A stretch of DNA of 64,000 nt from positions 1,552,230 through 1,616,229 of the forward strand of contig WARS01000007.1 of NCBI GenBank assembly GCA_008933995.1, written 5' to 3'. Position 1 is the first letter of the stretch, and every line of letters starts with the position of its first letter. Source of the stretch: Datnioides undecimradiatus. Its lineage: Eukaryota > Chordata > Actinopteri > Lobotiformes > Datnioididae. The position numbers and the translations under genes are program-made. The notes under the pieces were generated by a model. That model searched no databases, was not told the DNA's origin, and saw only the letters and a program-made list of their open reading frames with translations. This document shows positions 50,837 through 63,963 of this stretch, one piece after another.

Positions 50837-53800
50837 GAATTCAGCATGTAAACATTAGGAAGCAGGAAAAGAGCGAGGTGTGTTCCTCAGAGAGACAACG
50901 CTCATTTCCCAGGGCTGGTTTCCCTCCTTGTCCTCTAAAGAATGGGTCTTTCACTGCCAGTGTTACAGCGGTCGAAGCAGTGAAACGAGCCCCACACCTG
51001 CTCCACTCTTGTTACAGTGACTGCTCTAATAGAAAACGTGCTCTGTGTTAAGAACTTGTTCGTCTCATCGGTAGGACCCCGGCATGAGCCATCGGTGAGA
51101 GCCATCAATGATTTAGATCAACAGCACTCTCCTCGCTCCTTAACAGGATCCGCAGGTGAGCTGGCACGATCATTCATCACTGAAACATTATCAATTCTCC
51201 TCCAGTTTCCCTACAGTGGCACTACAAGCAAAAGGTCCTTCACTCTCCCCCTCTCTCTCTGCTTCCCGAACACCACCGCCTGGTAAAGCATTGTGCTGGG
51301 AAGTGTAATTAATGAGCTGTAATTAAAAGAATTTCTCTCCTGATAATAAGCCTCATGGTCCGCTTCTTGTCAAACTCCACAGAATACTGGTCACCATGGG
51401 GAGTTTCTATTTTGCCTCCATATGGAACCAGGAAACATGTTCTTACATCTTTTTAAATATTAATATTAAATTTACATCATGATCTCATTTATATACCTCT
51501 ATTTGAAGGAGATAGCTTATCAATAAGACTGAATAATTATGTTAATTGGTCAGTCTTACAGTTAGAGTAACAGCAGCTGCATTTATCTCATCTGCACTTG
51601 TTTCTTCGCCGGGCAGTTAGATGACTTCCCCTTTTCTTAATACGACCTCGGTCGCCCGTCTTCCAGTGGCAGGAACAGTCGGTGGGTCGGTGGGCCACAA
51701 CACTGGCCTAATTTGAATTGCTGAACAGACGTGGGCGGCGATTCAGAGGTCTGGAACCATGGCCAGAGAGATGTGACAGGCTCTTCTATTCACCAAAATA
51801 CAGAAATGTTTAGGATGTTTCCAAGTGGTATAATGAATACACCCCATATACCTGAATTGTATTGGGTGGCACAATGATTTAAAGAGGTACTGAGCAAATT
51901 TTCCTTTCCTATTTCCAAATAGCATAAGACGTCCACCAGCTCTGAATCAGCTTGATGTTCCAGCACTTCCTCTGTCTGCAGGATTAGCGGAATGTGGTGG
52001 TTCAGCCTGACTTCCTGCACGGTGACAGTCAGGTTTGTGTCTGGAATTAGAGACTGTCGCCCTCTCATCCTTCTCTGAGAAGCTGCTAGGGTCCAGGAGT
52101 GGCGACCCACAGCAGCGTGACCGGTTAAATATTGGGATTTAGTTCACGAGCAGGGCACAAAGTTATCGGTTTTTACTGTCTAGGCCTAAGGAGCTCCATT
52201 AGAGGGCTCTGACTTTTTGAAATGGAACATAAGTTATGCAGTGCAACTCTAGTTCTCTGCAGACAGGCGCTCCCCTCCAACCCGCTCCTCCACTATTGCA
52301 CTCCTCCTGTGGGCTAATGCTCATTGGCCGAGCATGCCATCCATTTCACCATGCAGAGATGAAGAGATGAGTGGCCAAGCTTTAAGGGGTCTGTCAGAGG
52401 GTGATCGCAGACCTAATGTCGCAGCGTGCACGTGCATTACGTTGCTTTCATGACATGCATTTTGATGACAGAATGCATTTCCATTTGTTGTTAGTGGCAA
52501 TAGTATGATTACACGCTTGATTAAATCTGTGACTGCGGCCCAGTTGCAGCACACTGTAATGAAATCTGACACCCTGACTGAAAGAGGGCTGCACGCAGAC
52601 ACTGCCACAGTAAAAAAGATAGATGTCTAGAGTTACAATCCACCATCTCCCTTCTCTTAGTTCCCTTGAGTCTGAATGAACGCCAGCACGAATGGGACAC
52701 TTAAATGAGAGAGGTCAAGAGGGTGTAGATCTACACGCCATAGATATGCATCTACGAACTCTGCATGCTAATCAGAGTCTAGTGTAGCTCCAATGGGTAC
52801 TCGTGCCCAGAGGCTCTGTGATCGTGATTTCAGCCCCCACACAAACAAAAGCAGACATGCAGCATACAGCAAGTTCTGCTAGTCGAATCTAACACACTAA
52901 TGTTTTCAGGAGGCTGCCCTGATTTTACATTACATAATCCCAAAATGAACTGTAACCTAAGACTCTGCATGAACTTTAAAAAACTTGCTCTCCTCTCTCT
53001 TTTGTGTACTAATACTGTGTTTTACTAATATGAACATCTGGCGGTCCAGCGCCGCGTGAAGTGTATCAAATCGCCAGCAGCTTTTCCATACATCATTTGA
53101 TTTTTTCTTAATCTTCTCAGTTTCAATTTCAAATTATCATCACCAGAATCACGTTGAAAATGTACTTTCAGGACCTTCTCCTAAAATCGTGGGAAGAGCA
53201 AAGTGAGCCAAAGCAATGCTCAGTAACAATGAATAGATAAATCACTTTTGTATGACAAAGTTGCAAAATCCTGCTGTGCTGCGTTGTTTATCAGTCGACA
53301 CGGTGATATTTGCCTGTAATTTGATATTTGGCATATGTTTGGTATATTTGGCATTTTCTCATTGGTAAATAATTCAGAATAATTGCAGTATCACAAGTGC
53401 AGCTGCAGAGAATATTTCACTATATATATTTATATCTGACATATATACTTTAATAAAGTTATGTGTGCAAGAAAGCAGCCTTCAGAGTGCTGTTGTTTAG
53501 TCATAATGGCGTAAAATGGTGCTGGTGCCACATTGATGACCTGTGAATCCTTCACCTTCATAATTGGGTTCAAAAAGGTCAGTCTGCCTCATGTATCTGT
53601 GTCTGTTTAGATGTGTAGTGTCTGTTATGTCAGGTCTGTTGGCTTGGACACTGCATGGCGTTTCATACTGCTTCCTTCCCTGTGTATACGTTTACCTGTT
53701 GGGTGGTCTATTTAGCCTCCATTCCTCAGCGTTAATAAGTGTCAGCACAGGGAGGGCTAGTTAGCATTGCTTGCTTTGCCTCAGTTCGACGGTGCCGGGA

Positions 53801-56800
53801 CTCTGACAAATAACAAACAACTGCACCATAGGGGATGCGGCAAAGCAATGCATCATGGAAGCAATGGTCTAGTCACCCTGCCTTCCTTCTTCTCTTCTAT
53901 ATTCCCCTTTCATCTGCTCTTCACACATCCTGCTATTCCATCGCCCATGTCATTCCCATAATTTGTATTTGTCAGTGTACGCTGCTTGCCTTTGAAGGCC
54001 TGCTGTGTCTCGCCTGCGAGACAATATAAAACATGGGCAACAAGTGTTTAGCAAGTAGAGTAGTTCAAAGAAAAGATCAATCCTACTTCATTTGCATGCT
54101 CTCAGTATGTGAGGCAGTGCCTAAGTGCTACAAGGTTACATGGTATTCAGCAACCAGAGGAGTTCTGCTGGCCGGAAAAGTGCAAGCACTTAGGCGAACA
54201 AGAATAGTAGTGAATTTCTCTGGGTGACATTGGTACAAGAGGAACCACTTAAAAGAATTTTATATGGCGCAGTGGGAAAATTAAATTTATGAAAAGGAAA
54301 ACAAAATCCTGTGTCTGTTATTATTATTGGCACACAGCTAAATACACGGCCCCCTAAAAGGCTTGCTCATAATTTATCACTGCAGCTCGGTACATGGCTC
54401 CATTCACCAAAGTGCTTTCTCACTTTCTATGGAACAGACAGAATTAGGCCATGGAAACACCCTAAGGAGACCAATTAAATGCTCTAATATTAGCAAGTAA
54501 CAGCAAAAACAGTGGGGTTAATAGCTATTTAGTTATCCAGTTTAATTACCAGCCTGCAGCTTCCTGCGTGTCCTACAGAGCCCAGGTCTGCACGCTGGTG
54601 TGCTGAAAGACCTGCCATTCTATCAAGTGCGCGGTCTCTCATCCCGGGATAGAGGGAGAGAGGTTCAGGCTTGGTCGAATATTAAAGTTTTCACCGTCCA
54701 AACTATTAATTAATCCTCCTTATTTGAGAACAAAAGGGACACGATGCGACAATGAGTAAAAGGGAGTGAAATATAAAATAGAGAGCAGGAAGGAGAGAGA
54801 ATGAGATTCAGATACTGCAGAGATGGTTTTTAAGAGTGCCCATAAGGCATCGCCCATTACTTACTCAGAGGAGTTTACAATGCCAAATGTTTGGGCTTTG
54901 ACAGCTTTGCAGGCTGTGTTAAAGGCTTGACATGTCCTCTGGCAGTTTAGCAAATGCTGATAAGGGAAAAGACAGCGGGACGTTCAGCCTGTACTGTGCC
55001 GGCTGCCGGCGCTTTGCCACTGCACACGTCCTCACCCAACACTGTGAGAGCTGAAGGTGTGACGTCTTTGAAGTATGATAATATTCTACTTAAACGTGAT
55101 GAAACAGAGAAGGGAGATGTGTTCTGATCATCGTCCCTTGGTGTAATGAAAGACTTGGTCTAAAAGCATGTAAACGCATAGAAATAAACCACCCAGTGCA
55201 TAGAGTAAGTGTATAAAAACACCAGGGACACTGTGTTTTAATAAATGAGTTCATTAATTAAAGGCAGTACCCCTGAGTATTTATTAAAGAGACGATTAAT
55301 CAGCCCATAAATTAGCTTATGCATTCTGCCCTTTGTTTTTTGATGTGACATACATTAATAATATATTATTTTACTGGACAAAGATTAATGGCGGAAATAC
55401 AAGCATGATTGTTCTTGGAAGGGAGAACGGTGAACAGCAAAATCTTGATTATTAATATTAACCATGCGGTAACCTGCCCCCACTTCAAACTGACTGAAAG
55501 ACAGTTAACTCACAATGTGATCGTCGCAAGTTAAAGTTTGCATGGAAGCATCTTTTGGTTCTTGGCTCTGAGAACCAAGCTGCAGAGAATGGGCCAGGAT
55601 GTTCTACAAACTTGGCACTCTGTGCATGCACCACAGCTGGGCTGAGATTAAAATGGTCATTAGGTCCAAATGTCACCTGTGGGCTGATACAGTGAAAATG
55701 ACTTTTATTAGGCTATAGTAGTTGCATACCACCTCTCGAAAATCTACATTTTCAAGGCACTGACTCACAGAGGTGCAGTGGTTTACTTGAACTTTGGTCA
55801 AAGCCGTCTTGTGTTTTTCAGCTTAAACCTCCTGTTGCCTTCACATAATTCTACTTTGCGCTGCGATGCATCACTCTGCCAAAGGCATCCAAAAGGAACA
55901 CGGGGACGATGGAGGCATAAACCTCGTCTACAATGCTGAGGTACACTGTGGTGTTTAGATGATCCTCACAAGGTGTTTAGGAGCCCGGGATGCCAAGAAA
56001 CACTCCCACACCTTCACAAAGCAGGATGGATTGATGTTGTTTACGCTACACTCTTTGTCCCTTAAAGACAACGCGGGGCACAAAAGAGAGAAGAAGGCAA
56101 GCACAGCAGCTCTTTGTGAAATACTGCAACCGTCACACCTGGCACCGCGAGTCACATCTGGCACCTGGAGTTGCTTGGATCACGAATCTCAGCGCCTGTA
56201 TTGTTTTGCCAAACCAAAAAGTCTGTATTTCTGCACACGCAGTGCAGTCTAACAATACAAGGCGGTGGAAGCTGACTGAAGCCTTCCATTTTGGATCGAC
56301 ACGTCATTACGTTTGTGATCACAGCCTGCTGATAACTGACAACCAACAACACAGGAGGCATTGTGTTTCCAGATTTCTGTGAAGAAGCGATCGGCACCAA
56401 ACAAAAGGGAAGAGAGAAGCATATTCACTGAGGAAGTAAGGTTGTCCTAATTATATAAGCAATAAGTAAGTTTGAGTATTGCCTCATGAAACAAGTGACT
56501 ACAGCAGCAGTTGGTGGAAGAGTGAAGGGGAAGCAAGCATGAGGAGATGAAGTGTGTGTTTATTCATTCGTTTAGCCTCTAATGGAGATCTGAAAGCAGG
56601 TGGCAGACAGAACTACGCAGCGAAAGCTAATCTTACAGCCACAAATCTAAACACAGATGGCGTCATTGTTCTACAGCCACTACGCTGTGCCATCAACATC
56701 TAATTCATAAAGATAAGTGAAAGCAAAAAATGCATCTGTTGCCATTTAAAGTGGATTCTTTTGTTATTTAATTATCATACTACCGCCTTATGATCAGGGA

Positions 56801-57005
56801 AAACAAGCTGAAATGTATTCCCCACCGCATTTTCAAAGATACGTCTGTTTGCAGCCAAGTTCAGAAAGGTTGTTTGAATTGGTCCAAAAGTCATTGTTCA
56901 GTCTGTCAGTCTGGAGTTTTGGGGCCATCTCATGAATAAATTAAAATCAAGTTTTAACCTTGTTCCTATTCACTTATTGATAACAAAAAGTTGGACAAAT
57001 ACTCG

Positions 57006-57022
57006 AAAAAAAAAAAAAAAAA
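57006..57022 (+). repeat. Poly-A run
   Basis: 17 consecutive A residues. Confidence 0.93.
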
Positions 57023-60000
57023 GACTCTTTCACTGGAGACACGAGGCCCATACGATTGGCAGCTTCGAAATCTGTCAGTCTGCCGTTACACATTCATCCC
57101 ATGCACACGAGAATAACCTTTTCCCTGATTATTTATTCATATGAACACAGTTCAGATAAATGGGCCCCGCTCTGGGCTCCCTAAAATATGCCATTTCCTC
57201 TTTCGATTCCTCCCTTAAATTAACATTAATGGAATCATCAGAGTGCAAGTAAACAGAGTGCAGCGTCTCTGTGCTGCTTGAGAGCACACGGCCCTGTTCC
57301 CGGTCTTTCTGCTGTTTATCCATCATCTTAGTGTTTTTAAGCTCTAAACAACCAACTTTATTAGATGAGACTTTATGATTATGTTTGACACAGGGCGCAC
57401 TGTCCGGCCATCAGCTCAGCTCCTCATTTTGAAATTCCATTTGGCTTGATAAATAAGTAATGTTATTCTCCAGCCCATCCTCATCTACCCCGAGTGCAGC
57501 TTATAAATTCTGCTTGTTTATGTGTTTGTGTGTGTGTGGAAGGGTTGTGAGTGTTTGTCTCAGGCTGCTCATGGGAATGAACGACGAGTAAAGAGGTAAT
57601 ATTTTCGGCTGTTTCGGGCGATTGTAGCGAGACAGAAATCATCCCGGAGCTCGGAAAGACCGGCGTGTGGCTCCGGCGGTTCAACACCATCAAACACAAC
57701 CTCGGCGGCCTTTTAAAAAAAATATTCACATCCCTTCGCCTTTTTGCTCATTCTGTCATGTTTGGCTCTGTAAGTGTGACAATGGAGGTTTAAAGGCTTT
57801 AACAGTCCCACTCAAGGACATTCAGCGGCAGCTCCCCCGCCACTGATGCTGTCATGCTAAAGGGCACTCCAGAGATCAGTCAGGTTGTTTCAGAGCTGGT
57901 CCTCCTCTCAGCTGCAGGGCTCAAGTGACTCCGGGTCCTCCCTACTTTCACCACGGAGAGTGTAGAATTCACAGACGCTCAGTCTGTAACTTTCCCCCGT
58001 GATGTAGAGTCTGGCACTCAAGCCAGAAATCATTTCCCTCATGCTCCAAATCCTGGAGTGTCTTCCACATCCCAGTTGTGCTGTGATGTGCCATTGAGTG
58101 TTCGAAACCTTGCAACTCCACCGCAGTTTCTCTGTTGTTCAGCGTTTCAGAGGAGGCCAGATGTCCTCTTCGAGTGGCCGTTGGGGCCCTTGTTTCTTGT
58201 CTGATCAACACTCTTCCTGTCATGTCTGTGCCCGACAGCCAGCTCTAGCATGAGTTCTGGTTGTTTCACACTTGTGATCATGTCGATACTCAAGTCCAGT
58301 GCGTGTCCGCTGGTTCTTCATTCCCTTTGTGATCTCTGCCTCAAGTTAGACGTCCACAAAGAACTCCTCTGTACTGCAAAACCTGCAACACTATATACAT
58401 ACTGCAACATTATAGCTGTGAAATCACCATGAAGTCCAGTTATATTGTAACATTAAATCATACCCAGTTGACTCAGTGCAGCATATTGTGATTTAAAGTC
58501 AAGTTATAATCTTAAATATTTAACTAAATGAATATCTGTTTGTTCATCTTTTGCAAATGAATGAACACAATGACGACTGAGCCTATGGCCCACTGAAGAA
58601 AGCCCTGTCATTTGCAGTATTAAGATCAGGGGTGACTGTAGCAACATTTCTGTGAGAAATCACAAGCTGTCCACAGTTAGCGATGCATTGTCCGTCAGTA
58701 AGCATTGGTCTGCAGAGAAAGTAGGCGGAGCTAATGCGACAGGTAGCAGGTCTTCTGTTATGGATGGATTGCCGAGTTGGCAACTTCCAGTTGACTGACA
58801 TCACAAACGCGACACTATTTAGATCTCCTGGAAGTGAGGCCCCAAAACAAACCTGCCATCACCAGTTACCACCAGAAAAAGGCGATGCCAAAGAGAAGAA
58901 TCTGAGATCTTCCAGATTACGACCTGAAAAGCCGACTGGTCTCGCAATTTCTTTTTATTAGTTGTGTAACATAGCAAGAGGTATAAAAAGTAAAGAGCCT
59001 GAATAGTATCTGAGGTCACTACATATATATATACACACAGTCAGTCACACTGAAAGGCCAACGGCATTTAGAAAACCTGCCTTTTTAAGAGGCTTCCATT
59101 ATTACAGGACCTGGCTTCGATAGAGATGGAGATAGAGAGCACAGTGGCCCCACAATAGCATGTGCTGCTATTAAATGTACCCTTCAGAAGGGTCAGACCT
59201 TCAAAATGTCAGTTCTTAGATTTAGTAAAGCATAACCCACTGGCAATCTTTAAGCAGCTTCTCTGAGAAGTTGTTGTCCCTCATAAATCGGGAAAATGTC
59301 CTCTGTGCTTTCTTTGGAGGCACAAATGAGTGCAGAGAGATTATATTTTGTGAGGCAAAGGTTTCCGTCGAGATACAGCTCATCACCGTCATCTACTTTG
59401 CACTAACACCTCTAAAGGGGAGCTGCCTTAATGTTGCCCGATCATTTATAGGATGTGAGCTATTTAAAAAAACCTCAAATTATACTTCAGGCCATTGTGG
59501 AGAGGGTGCATACTGATTTTACGTGAACGGTACAGATGTCCATCATAGTTTTGTAATGTAATGTTGCCATTATGTCTTGGGGTCGGTGTCAGCAAAAAGG
59601 TCTGAGTGTTTAATCCATCTGAAACATGCCTAGTGCCGCGATTCTTCAGTCTGCACTGACATTGAGTTTAAAGCCAATTCAATTTATGGGTGCAAATTTC
59701 AATGGAGGAGTGTTTTTGCAGCTCAAACTGCAAAAAGCAACGCGTAGCCAGACCTTGAAGATGTTTTCTTAGCTTCTAGTTAGCATAATAAGCACTGACT
59801 TGACCCCACCCCACCCAAGAACATCTCCTTTTCCCTCCTTGATCTCTATATCTAGTCCCCGCAATGGTACCAGCACATATTTTAAGCTAAAACATGTTTT
59901 CGCCTTGAGTCCTGGTGCCTGGAGCAAACTTGTCCACTCACGGTTTTCTATTGATTGCATATGCCGGCATTTCATCTGGAATATTAGCTTTAAATTCACT

Positions 60001-60474
60001 CTGAACACATGTTTAAAGGAGTTCGCTGGTTACATCTTATTTATGTCTTGCCAGGAGTCGGATGAGCGGATCGATACCACTTTCATGTCTTTATGGTAAA
60101 TAGAGACTGACCCATTGAGAGTGACAGCATCGGCGGTTTCAGCAAAGGACTCCTGAATGACATGTGTTTACATTCAAGTGACAAAGTGCTCTGCTGGTCT
60201 TAGTAATTATGACGCAAACGATGCAGGAAGAGAGGTGACGGTATTGACACACCGGGTACACCGAGGGGGTCGGAGTGGATGAATGGGTCAACAAAACATC
60301 GAATTTAACTCATGACTCAGCTGCTTGCTCCACGTTTCTGACCGCATGTGTTAAACACGACCGCCGTCATTCCTAAACCTTGATCACAGCTATGCCGACG
60401 CAGAGCCCCTTAAAGAAGCTGGATTTGAATCCCAAACTACAATGTTTCCATCAACTCAGCAAACTACTCAATTT

Positions 60475-60550
60475 GACCAAAACCATCATGTTGTCCTAAA
60501 CCTAACCAAGTTGTTTATGTGCCTAAACCGAACCAAACCTTAACCAGAGC
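60475..60550 (+). repeat. Short fragment of the 'CCTAACCAAGT' teleost repeat
   Basis: Contains 'CCAAAACCATCATGTTGTCCTAAACCTAACCAAGTTGTTTATGTGCCTAAACCGAACCAAACC', with the same block as the copy at 12740-12785. The plus-strand order is the same in both copies. Confidence 0.65.
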
Positions 60551-60647
60551 TTTACATAATAAAGCTGATGTGTGTTCAACAATGGAAGGCACAGACAAGA
60601 CAAGTCCATTAGAATATGTGTCTCTGTGTTGGTCTTTGTCTTGCTAA

Positions 60648-60815
60648 AACTGAAGCTGGGGCCAGAAAATAGCTCAATTAGCAAAACCTTAGCTCAATCT
60701 AAAGATAGAGGCAAATCCAATGCTTTCCCATTGCTTTTAATTGTAATGCTAAGCTAAACCAACCAACCCAGCTCCTGGCTCTGTCTTTATATTAAACAGA
60801 CAGATAAGAAAGTTG
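60648..60815 (+). repeat. Truncated copy of the 'GCTAAGCTAA' teleost repeat
   Basis: Starts with 'AACTGAAGCTGGGGCCAG', has 'GTAATGCTAAGCTAAACCAACC' in the middle and ends 'CTGGCTCTGTCTTTATATTAAACAGACAGATAAGAAAG', the usual 3' tail of this family as I recall it. It is related to the copy at 50190-50595 but lacks most of the interior. Confidence 0.65.
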
Positions 60816-61029
60816 TATTGATTATCTCATCTAGCAGTAGAAAGCATGTCCACATCAGAGCATGTCCTCCTACACAGACCATCAAGTTAAATGCTTGAGT
60901 ACCAATTAATATAGGCTTTTCCATTTCCAACATCACACACATCACCAAGATGGAGGCTGTAGCAGAGGAGAACCCTGCTCTGCATAAAGACATGCTGCGT
61001 TCCCACAATCTCCAAGAAGGTCCACTTAC

Positions 61030-61100
61030 CTGGTCGAGGCTGATGAATGTCTGATTGACGCTCCGCGGCTCGTTACAGTCGACCCAGCAGCGCTGCACAT
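61030..61100 (-). CDS. Candidate exon of an unidentified transcript
   Basis: On the minus strand this 71-nt segment is bounded by a weak acceptor (TTTTCCGTAG before 61100) and an ideal donor (CAG|GTAAGT, complement 61024-61029). If read from its third base it gives 23 codons, including CWVDC and an N-glycosylation-type NQT in 'SVNQTFISLDQ', and ends in phase 0. The other two frames are less convincing; one has a TAA. The frame is open well beyond the splice sites (about 415 nt). I do not recognise the peptide. It is on the same strand as mmp17 and about 17 kb upstream, so it could belong to a neighbouring gene or to an alternative 5' exon, or be chance. Confidence 0.28.
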
Positions 61101-62014
61101 CTACGGAAAACGGTTCACGTGTCAAATGTTGCTTGACGCATCTCATCACAAAAGCAACCGCGACAATGAATCGAGTGCACACAAATAACAATCGACTACA
61201 CATAATGGCAATAGTAAAACAGGAGAACTGCTCACATGCTTCGGTATTCTGACACTAAAAGTAACTGTTTATCCGAAGCACTTTTACTGATTTTCAAATC
61301 CATTTTCCCTTTTATATCTGACAACTCTTACTCTGACTACTTTGTCCTAACAACAGACAACAAAGATGCATTTTTGGTCACATAATGCCAAACACGTGCA
61401 GTGAAAACAAGCTGGGGATGCCTGTTTTGCCCCCCTCCCCGGTCACACTTTCCCCAATCAACTGCATTAAAGTCCAAAATTGGTCCGTAGATGTGCCTCA
61501 GATGCACACACAAGGTGAAACCTCAGTAGTTCTCCTGTCTGTCCCGGTGACACTCCGTTTAACCGTTCCATTAAACACTGGAGGGGCTACAAAATGCAGT
61601 GATTTATTTATGGTCAAGTACCAGTGAAGCACACTTAAAACCCTGCCATACACATACAAGCCTGTTTTGTTGAATGCACAGCTTAAAATAAATGTTCATT
61701 TGTGCATCACGCTGCTGAGAGTGGTATTTCAGCAGGATGGCACTGAGGGAAGTATTATCCTCAGTCAATCCTAATCATATAAACTATCTGGCTGCATGAA
61801 TGTAAGAAAGGATTAATTACAGGATGAACGAGGATCCATAGACATTCCCATTTTTCAATTTAACTGGATTATCATCATCTTCTTTAGCTCCATGAAATTG
61901 CCTAAGCTGCCCAGACTGTGATACACATTTGCCCACAGACACTTATGTGCCCTTCAGTGAGCAATAGAGGAGAGGGGAGCCATTATCCTCCACAAGAAGA
62001 TCCCACATCCATAT

Positions 62015-62290
62015 CCCCTTCCTTCCTTCTGTCTCACTTTTTAATCTTCCTCTGCCGCCTACCTGTTTTCACTCTCTTTCACTCAGTTTCTGTCTCTTTC
62101 CCCCATGAGCTTGTCCTTCCCTCTCGCTATTTCTCTTCATCTCTTTATTTTTCTCTTTCTCTTCTTCCCTCCTCCTCTCTGGTCTCTTTTCTGTCCCACA
62201 CAGCTGTCTGTCATTCTCTTTGCCTCATCTCATCCTCCCTCCCCCTCTTCGCCATCTCTGCCCCCCCCAATCTGTCCTTCCATGTTCGTC
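62015..62290 (+). repeat. Long pyrimidine-rich tract
   Basis: About 275 nt dominated by C and T on the plus strand (CTTCCTTCC, TCTCTTTC and CTCCCTCC motifs), ending in a C run near 62262-62269. The tract gives a Ser/Leu/Phe/Pro-rich open frame of 194 codons that is compositional, not a gene. Such tracts can adopt triplex structures. Confidence 0.75.
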
Positions 62291-63589
62291 CAATCTCTCA
62301 AATGAAACTGGTGAATGGGCGTGGGCTTTGTGTAACCGAGGGGTGCACGCGCCCCAAACATGCACATGTGTCGACATGCATGCAAAAACATCACTTTAAT
62401 AATGCATGCACGCGCACATGCATGCATGCGCGCTGTGAACAGCTTCAGTTCAAACGTGCTAATACTCAAGCACACTTCCAAAACACATATGCATCTAAGT
62501 GATTCAACTATATTTACATCTTTGTTGAATAGTTGCTCTGATGATATTCAAAGAGAAAGCCTTTGATTTGTGTGTCCAGTGATTTGATTGGGTGACCTTT
62601 TCATAGCACTTCATTAATTAGCAGCTGGGTACAAGTAAATGGCAGGGTGGAGCGTACCAGAAAAGACTAGTGGGGGGGTTGGGGCTTTTTCCTTAATTAC
62701 CCCTCTAGCTCCTGTGTCTGGGGAGACAGGATGGGCATCAAAGAGCATGTGTAATAAAGTCCATAACAGACGCAACCCAAGCAGCACACAGGGAATCTCT
62801 CCATCATTTGTATCTTTTCTGCAGCCTCTGAGTGCTGCAGACGCTCCTGTACCTGAACTCATAGTTCATGTCTGTCCTAGAAGTGGGAAGACAAATCATC
62901 AATGAACCATCAAGGGGGGGAATTACAGGAAATTACTTTGAGTCTCGAAAACAGAAGTTCAGTGCTTCTCTGAATGCGTTTCATTAGCTTTTTCCTGTTT
63001 TGCATCCACAAGCTCTTACACACTTCCAATTAACTTCGCTGCACAGTAGACATTTTGAGGTAACTGAGGTAAAAACTAAAACCCAAAGGGACTGGTGAGA
63101 GCTCAGCTGGATAAGAAACAAAGGTTAGAGAAGACTTCCACCCATCCATGCAACAAGCGGAGGCAGCATGCATGATAGGTTCTTATAATGCTGGAGACCT
63201 CCTGGGATGGCCCCATGTCATTAGATCAGCTCCTGTCTTCACCTGAGTGTCCAAAAGCTGCACATCAGATGACACAGCCACAAAGTCGATCATCGCTCTT
63301 AAAGATATAGTATGCTGGAATCAAGTACCCTAAAAGTTATCCAGTGCTTAAATATGTTTTTTGAATGGTCAATCCATGCCTAGCCTGGAGGTCACCTAAC
63401 CAAGCATCACTCAGAAAGTAAAAGCTTTAAACTGGAGGTTACTTTGCTAACAATACTCAATATTATTAGTAACACAACTCAAAAAGTCTATTTTTTTATA
63501 TTTTCCTCTGCACATTTGAATCATTTCTATGTTAATATATGCATTCGTCACAGACAGTTCAACTACTTTATTAATAATTGCTTGGCTTA

Positions 63590-63963
63590 CTGGTGGTCGA
63601 GGCAGGCAGGGTCAAATCCAGAGCTGAGACCAGCAGAGTAAACAAATCTAAAAAGGAGCAGGCAGAAAACAAAGCCATTATTAAACAGGAAGCATAAATT
63701 CAATCACAAGGGAACACAAGGAACTAGGGGAGAAAAAAAAGGAAAATACACTGAACATAAGCACCTGAGAGATGGTGATCCGACCAGGAACAAAAGGGCG
63801 TGACACAGCATGTATGCGCAAGGGAAGGCAAACGAGACACAGGTGGAACCAATGACAGAGGTGGGAAGAGGAAACAGGAAAGCACACGGCGACACGACGG
63901 GAAGACAACCTTCAATATAAAACCGGAAGTTAACAGAACAGAAACAGAAACCCAGAGCCGTGA
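63590..63963. repeat. Dispersed teleost repeat fragment (purine-rich, ends CGTGACAC)
   Basis: The sequence runs 'CAGGCAGGGTCAAATCCAGAGC', 'AACAGGAAGCATAAATTC', 'GGAACACAAGGAACTAGGGG', 'CGAGACACAGGTGGAACCAATGACAGAGG', 'CAATATAAAACCGGAAGTTAACAGAACAGAAACAGAAACCCAGAGCCGTGACAC'. I recall this pattern (aggaactagg..., gacacaggtg..., aataaaacaggaagt..., cgtgacac) from an abundant fish repeat often linked to LTR-type elements. Family assignment is uncertain. Confidence 0.5.

Larger units (their letters stand above)
44560..61029. other. 5' flank of mmp17, no gene recognised
   Basis: About 16.5 kb with no exon I can support. It holds a (TAA)n tract, poly-T and poly-A runs and the foldback repeats listed separately. 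Several AT-rich segments with many TAAT/ATTA cores (46340-46600, 47540-47720, 54440-54560, 55240-55480) look like possible conserved non-coding elements. That is an impression from composition only. Confidence 0.5.

Noticed and set aside
61918-62502. 194-codon plus-strand frame, the longest open frame in the window
   Set aside because: It lies on the pyrimidine tract and gives a low-complexity Ser/Leu/Phe/Pro sequence. It is not a gene.
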